A stretch of DNA of 64,000 nucleotides from Flavobacterium sp. Root420 (GTDB lineage: Bacteria > Bacteroidota > Bacteroidia > Flavobacteriales > Flavobacteriaceae), in NCBI RefSeq assembly GCF_001427905.1, contig NZ_LMEF01000032.1:160315-224314 (forward strand), read 5' to 3'. The position numbers were made by a program, and so were the translations under genes. The notes below the pieces were generated by a model, which did not search any database, was not told the DNA's origin, and saw only the letters and a program-made list of their open reading frames with translations. Each line of letters begins with the position of its first letter. The first letter of the stretch is position 1. Positions 43,087 through 51,777 of the stretch are shown piece by piece.

Positions 43087-43467
43087 TTAACCTAAAACGT
43101 GATGTGCCAGTACTTTTTGAACCTCATAAACATTTACAGATTTAGTAAATTGTTTTACGATGCTTGGTTGTAATTCGCTGGAAACCCAAATTTTTAGTTC
43201 GGCATCCAAATCAAAAGTTCCGGCTGTTTCTATGCTAAAACGGGTAATGCTTTTGTATGCAATCGATTTGTATTCTGTTTTGCTTCCTGTTATTCCTTGT
43301 ACATCTACCAAGATTAATCTTTTATTTGTAAAAATAAAAGTATCACGAATCAATTTGAATCCCATTTCGATTGATTCATTATCTGTTAAAAGCTGTCCGT
43401 AGTTTTTTAATAAATCTTCCTGACTTACAGAACCTGCATTACCAAGAAGTGCTGAAAATATTCCCAT
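43087..43467 (-). CDS. PH-domain protein (bacterial bPH type)
   Basis: A 126-residue protein with a bacterial PH-like fold: LLTDNESIEMGFKLIRDTFIFTNKRLILVDVQGITGSKTEYKSIAYKSITRFSIETAGTFDLDAELKIWVS. The ends lack TM segments, so it is probably cytoplasmic. The family (PF08000-like) has no settled function. Single gene, convergent with the M48 protease gene. Confidence 0.85.
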   Translation of the reverse strand: MGIFSALLGNAGSVSQEDLLKNYGQLLTDNESIEMGFKLIRDTFIFTNKRLILVDVQGITGSKTEYKSIAYKSITRFSIETAGTFDLDAELKIWVSSELQPSIVKQFTKSVNVYEVQKVLAHHVLG

Positions 43468-43548
43468 TTTTTAGTTTTTTAATTTTAATAAAATGTTTTC
43501 TTTTTATGAATGGTAAAAGTAATTAAATTAAAAAAAGTGAGATAATTA

Positions 43549-43616
43549 ATTTCACGCAAAGTCGCCGAGTTGCAAAGAAAAACTTAAAATAAGGCCTGGC
43601 GACTCTGCGAGATTCA
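43549..43616. repeat. CGCAAAGTCGCC intergenic repeat
   Basis: Imperfect inverted repeat: CACGCAAAGTCGCC-GAG and GGCGACTCTGCG, same family as 22433-22612. Confidence 0.55.
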
Positions 43617-43668
43617 TTTTGAAGTAAAAGTAAAAACCTTAATTTCCTGGTGATTTACAAGAGGACAA

Positions 43669-43697
43669 AAAAAAGCAGAACCGAAGTTCTGCTTTTT
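43669..43697 (-). terminator. Terminator of the TonB gene
   Basis: AAAAAGCAGAAC and GTTCTGCTTTTT perfect 12-bp stem around CGAA, just beyond the stop codon. Confidence 0.85.
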
Positions 43698-43705
43698 CTA
43701 TTTTT

Positions 43706-44533
43706 TTATTCTACTTCCGTTTTTATGGTTATTGGAAGGTTATATGCTGTTCGTACTGTTTTTCCATTTAATATTCCAGGAGTCCATTTTGCTTTTATTG
43801 ATTTCAAAACTCTAATGGCTTCTTTTCCTAAACCATACCCCGGATCTTTTAGTACAGTTATATCTGTAATTGAACCATCTCTTTCAATGACAAAAGAAAC
43901 ATATACTTTAAGCGTTTTTTCAGCGTCCAATTCTGGTTTGTGAAAATTGTTTCCAACATAAGTATAAAATTTCGCCATTCCTCCAGGGAATTCTGGCATT
44001 TTGTCTAATACTGCTGCATTTACAGGATTACTAGTGCCTGCATCTGTAGGAATAGTTCCTTCACCGCCACCATTTGATGGCAAAACGTTCACTGTAGAAC
44101 CTGTTCCTGGAGTTACATTGTCAACAGCAGGAGCGTTATCTGTGTTCGGTGCAATAACTTCCGGAGTAGCTTGATCTGCCCTGGTAACAACGGGATTTAC
44201 CAATTGTGTACTGGTAGCTGGTGGCGTAGCTGCACTTTGCTGCGGTGGTGCAATTGTTTCTTCTGTTTTTGGAATAACAGGCTGGTCGTGAAATTCGGTT
44301 ACTACAAATGGTTCAGGAATAATAGGCTCCGTTTCTACAACACCTTGTGTTCCGAATTTACTAATCAACATCGATGCAGTTCCCAGACTTGCCAATAATA
44401 GCAGTCCCATAAATAGCGCTGTAATTGTGGTTTTTGAATTTTCCTGGCGTAATTGGTACGCGCCGTACTCTTTGTTTTTGTTTTCGAAAACAAGGTCGGT
44501 CCAACTGGTTTCGTAGATGTTTGATTTAGACAT
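43706..44533 (-). CDS. Energy transducer TonB
   Basis: A 275-residue TonB: cytoplasmic N-terminus, one TM helix (about 34-54, ALFMGLLLLASLGTASML), a Pro/Thr/Glu-rich periplasmic spacer (about 65-180), and a C-terminal domain with the Bacteroidota signature DAEKTLKVYVSFVIERDGSITDITVLKDPGYGLGKEAIRVLKSIKAKWTPG. It transmits proton-motive force to outer-membrane receptors such as those at 8727 and 14345. No exbB/exbD beside it. Followed by a terminator. Confidence 0.92.
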   Translation of the reverse strand: MSKSNIYETSWTDLVFENKNKEYGAYQLRQENSKTTITALFMGLLLLASLGTASMLISKFGTQGVVETEPIIPEPFVVTEFHDQPVIPKTEETIAPPQQSAATPPATSTQLVNPVVTRADQATPEVIAPNTDNAPAVDNVTPGTGSTVNVLPSNGGGEGTIPTDAGTSNPVNAAVLDKMPEFPGGMAKFYTYVGNNFHKPELDAEKTLKVYVSFVIERDGSITDITVLKDPGYGLGKEAIRVLKSIKAKWTPGILNGKTVRTAYNLPITIKTEVE

Positions 44534-44687
44534 GTTTATTGGATTTTAAGGTTAAGTAACATTAAATCATAAGCAGTAAGGGTTTGGTTTTAGCAACAAC
44601 GCAGGTATTGTTGTTTTAGTATGTGAATAATTTATAATTTTAAGAAAAAATACTAAAATATTTTATTCTTTATCTAAAGATAATAAA

Positions 44688-45239
44688 TTATCTGTTACGC
44701 TCGATGATTTCTGCCAATAATTTTTTAGCGCGAAGTAGTTTGACTTTTACGTTGCTTAGAGGCTCATTTATTTTGAGTGCAATTTCCTGATACGTCATTT
44801 CCTGAAAATAACGCAATTGAATAACTTCCTGATAATGGGGCTTTAATTCTTTGATGCATAAAAGCAAACGGGATAGATTTTGCTCTTTAATTAATGCATC
44901 TTCTGCAGATGGGGTAGGGTCAGCAATATTGTATGCCTGCTGATCTTCAGAGTCGGTAATTTCGATAAAAAGATTGGTTTTCTTTTTTCGCAATAAATCA
45001 ATATAGACATTTTTTGCGATCGCAATTAACCAGGTGTTGAATTGAAATTCTGAGTTGTAAGTAGCAATTTTGTCGAAAGCTTTTGAGAAAGTTTCGATTG
45101 TAATATCTTCAGCAATGGTTTCGTTTTCAGTACGTTTTAGCATAAAACCGTACACTTCATTCCAATAAAAATCTAATAAAAAAGTAAAGGCAATCTGGTC
45201 GCCTTTTTTTGCTTTTTCTATTTTAGAATTTATTTCCAA
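44688..45239 (-). CDS. RNA polymerase ECF sigma factor
   Basis: A 183-residue sigma-70-family factor with region 2 (FLLDFYWNEVYGFMLKRTENETIAEDITIETFSKAF...NTWLIAIAKNVYIDLLRKK) and region 4 (LSRLLLCIKELKPHYQEVIQLRYFQEMTYQEIALKINEPLSNVKVKLLRAKKLL). No anti-sigma gene lies downstream. Its start codon lies inside the last codons of the upstream glycosyltransferase gene (10-nt overlap), implying translational coupling. The next gene downstream is tonB, about 150 nt away. Confidence 0.93.
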   Translation of the reverse strand: MEINSKIEKAKKGDQIAFTFLLDFYWNEVYGFMLKRTENETIAEDITIETFSKAFDKIATYNSEFQFNTWLIAIAKNVYIDLLRKKKTNLFIEITDSEDQQAYNIADPTPSAEDALIKEQNLSRLLLCIKELKPHYQEVIQLRYFQEMTYQEIALKINEPLSNVKVKLLRAKKLLAEIIERNR

Positions 45240-46336
45240 TGTACAGGTTTTGAAAAGAGATTAGTTATAAAGATATTAATTTGTGTGAATATAAGCACCA
45301 TCTCTACCACCGGAAACCATATTTTAAGATCATTTTCTTTTAATTTTCCAGCCGAAAACCCAATTACGGTCCACGCAATTGTGTAGCGAGTAGCTAATAT
45401 TGCCAATACAGCGATCCATTGAAATTGGAAAGCAAGCAAGAGTATAACTAATAAAAAGAAGAATAATTGTGAGGTGTAAAAAAGACCTAACTGCATTTTA
45501 TCAAAAAATTTATAATATTCTGCAGTAGAAACATGTCTTCTTTTTTGTGTAAACCATTCTTTATAAGATTCCTTTGGTTTAGAATAAGTAAAACTTTCCG
45601 GATTGTATGAAATGGTACTGTTGCTTTTGTTCGCTGCCTGATTAATAAACAAATCATCATCGCCTGAACGAACCTGAATGTGATCTATAAAGCCGTTTAC
45701 ATTAAAGAATTCTTCTTTTTTATAAGCTAAATTTCTTCCAACTCCCATATATGGAGCTCCAATTTTGGCCCATGAAAAATATTGTACAGCTGTTAAAACA
45801 GTTTCAAAACGAATAATTTTATTTAATAAAGAGCGCTCTATTTTTTCATAACCACCGTATCCTAATACAATAGTTTTATTCATAGTGAATTGCGAAGTCA
45901 TTGCGGTAATCCAATCTTTTGAATTTGGATAACAATCGGCATCTGTAAATAAAAGATATTCTTTTTTAGAAGCTTTGATTCCTAAAGTTAAAGCATATTT
46001 TTTATTTCCCCAGAAAGCTTCGTTGTTTTGAACCTTTACCAAACGGATGTTGGAATATTGTTTTTCGAATTCTTCAAAAACTTCTAAAGTTTCGTCGCTT
46101 GAAGCATCGTCAATTAAAACAATTTCAAAATCAGGATAGTCTTGCTCTGCTAATAAAGGAATAAACTTTTTTACATTCTCTTCTTCATTTTTAGCACAGA
46201 CAATTACAGAAACCGGAAGTTTTTTGTTTGCAATTTCTTGTGGTTTACTGAAAGCAAATTTTCCAAAAATACCTAAGTAGTAGAAAACCTGAATAAAAAC
46301 AATAGCAATAAAGAAGTAAAATAAAGTTATAAGCAT
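45230..46336 (-). CDS. GT2-type glycosyltransferase
   Basis: A 368-residue membrane glycosyltransferase: an N-terminal TM helix (about 3-22), a GT-A domain with VSVIVCAKNEEENV, IVLIDDASSDETLEV, DADCYP (DxD), GDDDLFINQAA and QKRRH (Q/RxxRW-like QKRRHVS), and three C-terminal TM segments (about 285-355). Resembles processive or membrane GTs acting on lipid-linked sugars; substrate not assignable. It is transcribed ahead of, and overlaps, the ECF sigma gene. Confidence 0.88.
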   Translation of the reverse strand: MLITLFYFFIAIVFIQVFYYLGIFGKFAFSKPQEIANKKLPVSVIVCAKNEEENVKKFIPLLAEQDYPDFEIVLIDDASSDETLEVFEEFEKQYSNIRLVKVQNNEAFWGNKKYALTLGIKASKKEYLLFTDADCYPNSKDWITAMTSQFTMNKTIVLGYGGYEKIERSLLNKIIRFETVLTAVQYFSWAKIGAPYMGVGRNLAYKKEEFFNVNGFIDHIQVRSGDDDLFINQAANKSNSTISYNPESFTYSKPKESYKEWFTQKRRHVSTAEYYKFFDKMQLGLFYTSQLFFFLLVILLLAFQFQWIAVLAILATRYTIAWTVIGFSAGKLKENDLKIWFPVVEMVLIFTQINIFITNLFSKPVHWK

Positions 46337-46374
46337 CTGTTTTAATGTCTTTTAATTTTTGAATCTTGCGCGTG

Positions 46375-46382
46375 CAAATGTA
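46375..46382 (-). promoter_or_regulatory. TAnnTTTG promoter of the glycosyltransferase-sigma operon
   Basis: Minus strand TACATTTG, 38 nt ahead of the ATG at 46336. Confidence 0.55.
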
Positions 46383-46418
46383 CTTATGAATTCCTAATTT
46401 TCAATGGCTAAAACCGAT

Positions 46419-47033
46419 TTACTTTAGGCATTTCGACATTTCTTTTGCAACAGCAATAGACTGAGGGTTTTCTGTTTTTTCTAATTCCGAAATTATGTTT
46501 TTGTAATTGTGGTCGTCACGGTTTTGAGACAGTTTTTTGGTCGCCTGAATTTCATCGATTTCTATCTCAAAACCAAAGATTCCTCTGGCTTCACGCATTG
46601 TTTTTGCTGATAAATCCTCAACACGAATCGGATTTTCTGAATTAGCTTCGTATTTATCAACCAATTTTTTTAGTTGCTCAATTGAAGCGGCTTCATCTAC
46701 AATTTTGATTCTCCCATAAACATGTACAGCTATGTAATTCCATGTTGGTACATTTTCATGATCGTACCAGGAAGAAGAAATATAACTATGTGGACCCGTA
46801 AAAACGGCTAAAACCTGATCGTTTTCTGCGAAACCTTCTGCTTGCGGATTCAGTTTTGAAATATGCCCTTGCAGAATTTCTTTTCCCTCAGCATTTACTT
46901 CAAGTTCTATCGGAATGTGTGTGGCACATAATTTTCCGTGAGTCTGATTGATCAGAATCCCAAAACTATTTTCTTTCAAATAAGCTCTGATTGATTCCGG
47001 ATCTTCGTTTTTGTATATTTCAGGTGTATACAT
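46419..47033 (-). CDS. PaiB-like FMN-binding protein
   Basis: A 204-residue protein of the FMN-binding negative regulator family: MYTPEIYKNEDPESIRAYLKEN at the start, SYISSSWYDHENVPTWNYIAVHVYGRIKI and GFEIEIDEIQATKKLSQNRD as conserved blocks. In Bacillus subtilis PaiB is encoded with the polyamine acetyltransferase PaiA. Here a GNAT acetyltransferase gene lies 9 nt upstream, matching that pairing. Direct DNA binding by the family is poorly supported. Confidence 0.9.
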   Translation of the reverse strand: MYTPEIYKNEDPESIRAYLKENSFGILINQTHGKLCATHIPIELEVNAEGKEILQGHISKLNPQAEGFAENDQVLAVFTGPHSYISSSWYDHENVPTWNYIAVHVYGRIKIVDEAASIEQLKKLVDKYEANSENPIRVEDLSAKTMREARGIFGFEIEIDEIQATKKLSQNRDDHNYKNIISELEKTENPQSIAVAKEMSKCLK

Positions 47034-47042
47034 TTTATGAGT

Positions 47043-47501
47043 TTATTTTAGCGATTTTCCGAAACAAATGGCTTCCGGTCGATCTGTATATTTTCCGTAA
47101 TTCGGAATTACTTTATATCCTTGTCTTTCGTAAAACTGCGTCGCTTCACTGTTTTTTATGCGTGTTTCTAAAATCAATTCTGTGTATCCACTTTTTAAGG
47201 CTATATCTTCTAAATAAGCTAAAATGGTTTGTCCGATTTTCTTTCGTGGATATTTAGAATACATTCGTTTTACTTCTCCAATAGTTTCAGAAATTGGTCT
47301 AATCGCTCCGCAGCCTACAATTTCATTGTCAATTTCAGCTATAGCAAAAACGTATTTCAAATTATTGTATTCCCAATCGGTAAAAGAATTTTTTCCATCG
47401 CTTCCAAAACGAAGATAAAGATTTGTTGACAATTCTTCGATAATTGCCAGAACTTTTTCATCATTAGGATTTGCAGTTTTTATGGAGAGATTTTCTGTCA
47501 T
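47043..47501 (-). CDS. GNAT N-acetyltransferase
   Basis: A 152-residue acetyl-CoA-dependent acetyltransferase: GCGAIRPISETIGEVKRMYSKYPRKKIGQTILAYLED contains the acetyl-CoA-binding motif (MYSKYPRKKIGQTIL in place of V.P..RG.GIG..L), and ATQFYERQGYKVIPNYGKY closes motif B. Substrate not known; next to the PaiB-like gene a polyamine or other amine is possible. Probably first of a two-gene operon. Confidence 0.88.
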   Translation of the reverse strand: MTENLSIKTANPNDEKVLAIIEELSTNLYLRFGSDGKNSFTDWEYNNLKYVFAIAEIDNEIVGCGAIRPISETIGEVKRMYSKYPRKKIGQTILAYLEDIALKSGYTELILETRIKNSEATQFYERQGYKVIPNYGKYTDRPEAICFGKSLK

Positions 47502-47541
47502 GATTTGAGAAAAAAAATGATTGTTTTGCCAATATCACTTT

Positions 47542-47578
47542 GAGCGTAGTCGAAATTACAAGGACTTCGATTACGCTC
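47542..47578. repeat. GAGCGTAGTCGAA inverted repeat
   Basis: GAGCGTAGTCGAA (47542-47554) pairs with TTCGATTACGCTC (47566-47578) with one mismatch; a diverged relative of the 32860-32965 repeat. Confidence 0.65.
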
Positions 47579-47623
47579 AGTCTAACAATAGTATTAATTA
47601 GTGAAAATTAGTGCAATCTGTGT

Positions 47624-48637
47624 TTATATAACATTCACTTCAGCTTCAATATGAATTCCGAAAGTTTCAAAAACAGTTTTTTGAACATTTCTCGAAACCG
47701 CTAAAATTTCCTGTCCTGTCGCATTTCCATAATTTACTAAAACCAACGCCTGATTTTTATGAACTCCGGCATCACCAAAACGTTTTCCTTTAAAGCCAGC
47801 TTGCTCAATTAACCAACCCGCCGGAACTTTTACTTCAGTTTCTGAAACTTCATAATATTTCATTTCAGGAAACTTTTGATGAATTTTTTCGAAATCAGAT
47901 TTCAATAAAATTGGGTTTTTAAAGAAGCTTCCACTATTTCCCAATTCTTTTGGATCAGGTAATTTGCTTTGTCTGATCGCGATTACGGCATTGCTCACAT
48001 CTTTTAAAGTTGGAGTTGTAATATTGTTTTTAGCTAATTCAGCCGTAATGTCTCCGTAAGAAGTGTTAATTTTATGATTGCGTTTCGTCAATTTATAAAT
48101 TACAGATGTAATAATGTATTGATCTTTAGCTTCATTTTTAAAAATGCTTTCCCGGTACCCAAAATTGCATTCTGAATTCGTGAAGGTTTTTATTTCCTGA
48201 GATTCAATATTTATCGCTTCGCAAGAAACAAAAGTGTCTTTTATTTCGGTTCCGTAAGCGCCAATATTCTGAACTGGAGTTGTACCAACATTTCCCGGAA
48301 TCAGTGACATATTTTCTAAACCGCCAAAATTATTATCAATTGTCCAAAGTACAAAGTCGTGCCAGGTTTCGCCGGCCTGACTTTCAACCCAGACAAAATC
48401 TTCGTCTTCTTGAATGATTTTTTTGCCTTTTAAATCAATATGAATGACCAAAGCATCAATATCTCTAGTCAAAAGCATATTGCTTCCTCCGCCTAAAACA
48501 AATTTTTTCTCGTTTTTGTTTTCTTCTAAAATTGTTTTCAATTCAGCAACCGAATGTACTGCAACAAATTGTTTGGCTTTGGCTTCAATACCAAAAGTAT
48601 TATAGTTTTTTAAAGAAAAATTGGATTGGATTTCCAT
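47624..48637 (-). CDS. murB: UDP-N-acetylenolpyruvoylglucosamine reductase
   Basis: FAD enzyme that reduces UDP-GlcNAc-enolpyruvate to UDP-MurNAc for peptidoglycan. The 337-residue protein has FAD-binding FVLGGGSNMLLT, GLENMSLIPGNVGTTPVQNIGAYG, the Tyr-containing FGYRESIFK (type I MurB feature) and the catalytic serine segment GNSGSFFKNP. C-terminal AGWLIEQAGFKGKRFGDAGVHKNQALVLVN is also conserved. Single gene with its own promoter. Confidence 0.96.
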   Translation of the reverse strand: MEIQSNFSLKNYNTFGIEAKAKQFVAVHSVAELKTILEENKNEKKFVLGGGSNMLLTRDIDALVIHIDLKGKKIIQEDEDFVWVESQAGETWHDFVLWTIDNNFGGLENMSLIPGNVGTTPVQNIGAYGTEIKDTFVSCEAINIESQEIKTFTNSECNFGYRESIFKNEAKDQYIITSVIYKLTKRNHKINTSYGDITAELAKNNITTPTLKDVSNAVIAIRQSKLPDPKELGNSGSFFKNPILLKSDFEKIHQKFPEMKYYEVSETEVKVPAGWLIEQAGFKGKRFGDAGVHKNQALVLVNYGNATGQEILAVSRNVQKTVFETFGIHIEAEVNVI

Positions 48638-48684
48638 AAATAAAAGGCTTTTTTGATCCCAAAAGCTTGGGATAATTCTGAGCT

Positions 48685-48692
48685 CAAAAGTA
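48685..48692 (-). promoter_or_regulatory. TAnnTTTG promoter of murB
   Basis: Minus strand TACTTTTG, 47 nt ahead of the ATG. Confidence 0.5.
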
Positions 48693-48845
48693 AGGATTAT
48701 AATTTATTTGAGTTAGGTTTTGGCAAAATATCGAGTGAAATTTTAATTCCTTTTAGAATGCTTTTAATACGTTTGTTTAATGAAATGTTTTCAATTTCGT
48801 AATTCAATTTTTACATTCACCTTATAGTATTGATATTTTCTTTTG

Positions 48846-48853
48846 TATGTTTG
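48846..48853 (+). promoter_or_regulatory. TAnnTTTG promoter of the 48882 lipoprotein
   Basis: TATGTTTG, 28 nt ahead of the ATG. Confidence 0.55.
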
Positions 48854-48881
48854 ATTCTCTTTTACGAACAATACCAAATAG

Positions 48882-49709
48882 ATGAATATAGCGTTCAAAA
48901 AAATGTTTTTTTTAATTGTAATTTTTCAATTCTTGAGTTGTAATAAATTCAAAACGGAAACTGTAATAAAAAGCAGTGCAAATAAAGAATCTATTAAGGA
49001 ATCTAAACTAGCAGTAAATGATCCTCTAAAAGATGATTTTTCTTTTCCTGTTGATAGTACTTTACAAGTTAAAATGCTTCAAACACATGTGTTTCATGAT
49101 GATGAAGTTGATAAGAAATTAGAAAATAAAACTTGGTTTGGTCTTTTTAAAAACAAAGAGAGTTATACTCTTTCAGAAACTAAAGTATCTATTAAACGCG
49201 CTGTTGATGACATAGTGGACATTAATGAAGGCGAGGAAACGGGTTGGGAAGTTAGCGCTTCTGTAAAAGATACTTGCGTAATTTTAATTGAGAAACTTCC
49301 TTATTTTGTTGATGGAAATATATCAAGCGTAAAAATACCGGAGAATATTTATCCTGAAGAAAGTTTTAAATTTAATTTCAAAGGTATTGAGTATACTTTA
49401 TTTGCAACAGGAAAAAAGAAAAAAGAAGAACCAGATTCGGATTGGATCGTAGTTTCGAATTATAAATTATACCTGACAGCTATTATTGATGGAAAGAAAA
49501 CTACGGAACTCCTGGTCGCAAAGAAAAGTTTTGATGAGCAAATGATACGAATAATTTTTGGAGGAGATATTGATGATGACAACAAACTTGATTTAATTAT
49601 TGATACCGCTAGCCATTATAATGTTTCGAGTCCAACTTTGTATTTGTCTAAACCCGGTGGAAAAGGAGTAATTAAGCCTATGGGAGTTTTTACAACAGTT
49701 GGTTGTTAA
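48882..49709 (+). CDS. Lipoprotein of unknown function
   Basis: A 275-residue lipoprotein with lipobox FLSC (Cys20). Beta-rich and charged; near the C-terminus FGGDIDDDNKLDLIIDTASHY looks like a calcium-type DxDxDxxxD loop (VCBS/FG-GAP-like). No family recognised by me. Single gene, convergent to the HisC-like gene. Confidence 0.72.
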   Translation: MNIAFKKMFFLIVIFQFLSCNKFKTETVIKSSANKESIKESKLAVNDPLKDDFSFPVDSTLQVKMLQTHVFHDDEVDKKLENKTWFGLFKNKESYTLSETKVSIKRAVDDIVDINEGEETGWEVSASVKDTCVILIEKLPYFVDGNISSVKIPENIYPEESFKFNFKGIEYTLFATGKKKKEEPDSDWIVVSNYKLYLTAIIDGKKTTELLVAKKSFDEQMIRIIFGGDIDDDNKLDLIIDTASHYNVSSPTLYLSKPGGKGVIKPMGVFTTVGC

Positions 49710-49712
49710 TTG

Positions 49713-49740
49713 ATCCAGATGCTAAAAAAGCATTCTGGAT
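49713..49740. terminator. Bidirectional terminator
   Basis: ATCCAGATGC pairs with GCATTCTGGAT with a one-base bulge around an A-rich loop, between two convergent genes. Confidence 0.65.
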
Positions 49741-50841
49741 TTATTTTATAGCCGCAATAAATCGTTGCATTTCTTTCATGGTTCCTATTGTAATTCTTGT
49801 CCATTTTCCGTTTTCTTCATAAATTTTTGTTCCTTGAATATTATGGTTTTCCAATTGTTTGAAATAATCTTTTTTATAATTGTCTAAAGAAAAATAAACA
49901 AAATTAGAATACGATGGAATGCAGGTTAAATTAAGAATAGTAAGTTGATCTATGGTATATTTTTTTACTTCCTGATTTGATGCATATACTTGCTGAATAA
50001 ACTTTTCATCATTTAAAGAGGCTATTGCTGCTGCTGTCGACATCACACTAACAGACATATTTTGAGATGATCTTACAACGTCAAGTTCTTCAATAGTAGC
50101 AGAATGTGCAATAGCATACCCAACGCGGGCACCAGCCAATCCATACATCTTTGAAAAAGTCCGGGTAATAATCAAATTTTTGTTTTCAATAACCAAATCA
50201 CTTAATGATTGTTCTTTTGTAAAATCGATATAAGCTTCATCAACAAATACGATGGCTTTTTTCGTCGCTTCTTTTATAAAAGTAACAAGTTCTTCTCTAC
50301 TGCATACTGTTCCTGTTGGGTTATTAGGATTGCAGATATAAATCATTTTGGTATCTGAATCGATAGCCTTCAACATGGCTGTTAAGTCGTGCTTTTTATC
50401 TTTAGTTAATGGAACAGTGATTTTCTTAAGTCCTAATTTTTCATAAGGTGCAGTCCAGTAGTCGAATGTGGTTTCGGCTAAAATAAAATTACCTTTTTTT
50501 AATGCGGTATATTGGAGTACTAAATCTAAAATTTCCGTTGAACCTGCGCCCAGCAGAATGTTATTGTCTGAAACAGTATTCTTTTGAGCAATGCTTGTGA
50601 TTAATTTTGAGGAAAGATCCCATCCATATCGATTGCTACTATTGACGCTTTTGGCCATTGCAGCACGAGCTAACGGAGATGGACCATAAGGGTTTTCATT
50701 TGATCGAAGCGTTATGGGAGAATTGTCTAAATCAGGAAAAATATATTCTTCAGTAGGTTTTGCAAATGCTTCAAAATTATAAAATCCCAACGCTACAGTG
50801 CCTAAACTTATTTGTTTTAGCCAGTTTCTTCTGTTATTCAT
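49741..50841 (-). CDS. Exported HisC-like PLP aminotransferase
   Basis: A 366-residue class I/II aminotransferase of the histidinol-phosphate aminotransferase group: SNENPYGPSPLA, YICNPNNPTGTVC, VDEAYIDF, PLP lysine Lys231 in TRTFSKMYGLAGARVGY and TRITIGTMKEM near the end. The N-terminus NNRRNWLKQISLGTVALGFYNFEAFA is a twin-arginine-type signal, so the enzyme should be exported folded with its PLP. HisC itself is cytoplasmic and in the his operon; no other his gene is near, so a periplasmic role in amino-acid or phosphonate metabolism is more likely. Substrate unknown. Confidence 0.87.
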   Translation of the reverse strand: MNNRRNWLKQISLGTVALGFYNFEAFAKPTEEYIFPDLDNSPITLRSNENPYGPSPLARAAMAKSVNSSNRYGWDLSSKLITSIAQKNTVSDNNILLGAGSTEILDLVLQYTALKKGNFILAETTFDYWTAPYEKLGLKKITVPLTKDKKHDLTAMLKAIDSDTKMIYICNPNNPTGTVCSREELVTFIKEATKKAIVFVDEAYIDFTKEQSLSDLVIENKNLIITRTFSKMYGLAGARVGYAIAHSATIEELDVVRSSQNMSVSVMSTAAAIASLNDEKFIQQVYASNQEVKKYTIDQLTILNLTCIPSYSNFVYFSLDNYKKDYFKQLENHNIQGTKIYEENGKWTRITIGTMKEMQRFIAAIK

Positions 50842-50938
50842 CTCTGTTTTAGATTAAATTAAACAATTCCTTTTTAGAGTATGTCGTTGAAATGGAATAA
50901 AAGTTACGAAGAGATTTTTCTTAATAGTAAATAAAAAA

Positions 50939-50960
50939 GCCTTCAAATTTGAAGGCTTCT
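50939..50960 (-). terminator. Terminator of the DUF6934/small-protein unit
   Basis: AAGCCTTCAAATTTGAAGGCTT is a perfect palindrome; on the minus strand it is followed by a T run, 20 nt past the stop codon of the 59-residue gene. Confidence 0.8.
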
Positions 50961-50980
50961 GTATCGATATTTGTGGAATT

Positions 50981-51160
50981 TTATTTTGTAGCTAGCTTTT
51001 TAGAAAGAGAAATTGAATTGTCTGCAATAATTTTAGAGGCAATTTCCATTTTCTGTTTTCCAAAAGTTTCATCAAAAGATACTCTGCTTTCTTTGTCTTT
51101 ATAAGAAACAGCAGTTTTTTTCTCAGATTTGTCTAAAATATCTTTAATTATATTTTTCAT
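50981..51160 (-). CDS. Small 59-residue protein paired with DUF6934
   Basis: This frame begins MKNIIKDILDKSEKKTAV, is Lys- and Ser-rich, predicted mainly helical, with no hydrophobic segment or signal. It begins 36 nt after the DUF6934 gene and ends just before a strong terminator; both share one promoter. No homologue comes to mind. Coding status is supported by the A/T-rich but codon-regular sequence, the ATG in the right place and the tight transcription unit. It could be a partner or antidote of DUF6934; that is a guess. Confidence 0.65.
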   Translation of the reverse strand: MKNIIKDILDKSEKKTAVSYKDKESRVSFDETFGKQKMEIASKIIADNSISLSKKLATK

Positions 51161-51196
51161 AACAACATCATTTTAATAATACAAAGGTATAAAAAA

Positions 51197-51757
51197 TTAT
51201 TTGAACTCATCTTTAATCTCAAATGTTATAAAATTATATGCTCTGCTTTTATTAGGGTCATATGCCTGATATTCAATTTCATCAATATTAATAATTGAAT
51301 TTGGTTGCTTTCCGGTTTCTGGATTTTCGATGATTTTCAAATCACCAATTATTCCTCCTTTTATAATAAAACAACTTTCAATAGAAGCTAAATTATTATT
51401 CAACCCCATTTTGTATAATCTATGTTTGGCAGAAGTATTTCCGAAAATGGTTAAAATTGAATTAGGAGAGGTTGATAAAAAATCCAAAGCAGAAGTAAAA
51501 ACTGTTTTTAAAACTTTTTTGCCATCTTTATTGTTTTCTCTTGACATGTCAGAAATGGATTCCAAACCATTTTTATCAATAAAGATATTACCGAATCCTA
51601 AATTATAATATCGTTCTAAACCAGGTTGTGGGTATTTGATTATGGCTATTCTTTTAGGAATTTCTCTTTCACCTTTGCTTACAAAATCATATTTGGTATG
51701 CAAAGGATTGCTGTCTACCTGCTCGAATTCATAGGATTCATTTATTAAATCTTCCAT
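51197..51757 (-). CDS. DUF6934 family protein
   Basis: A 186-residue cytoplasmic protein with no signal or TM. The features ERYYNLGFGN, ALDFLSTSPNSILTIFGNTSAKHRLYKMGLNNN match what I recall of DUF6934 (FxGSTxxRxRLYRM-like core). Function is unknown. Its promoter, its small downstream partner gene and a terminator form a closed two-gene unit between an aminotransferase gene and glycosyltransferase, looking like an inserted accessory module. Confidence 0.7.
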   Translation of the reverse strand: MEDLINESYEFEQVDSNPLHTKYDFVSKGEREIPKRIAIIKYPQPGLERYYNLGFGNIFIDKNGLESISDMSRENNKDGKKVLKTVFTSALDFLSTSPNSILTIFGNTSAKHRLYKMGLNNNLASIESCFIIKGGIIGDLKIIENPETGKQPNSIINIDEIEYQAYDPNKSRAYNFITFEIKDEFK

Positions 51758-51777
51758 TCATTGGTTTTAAATGAAGG

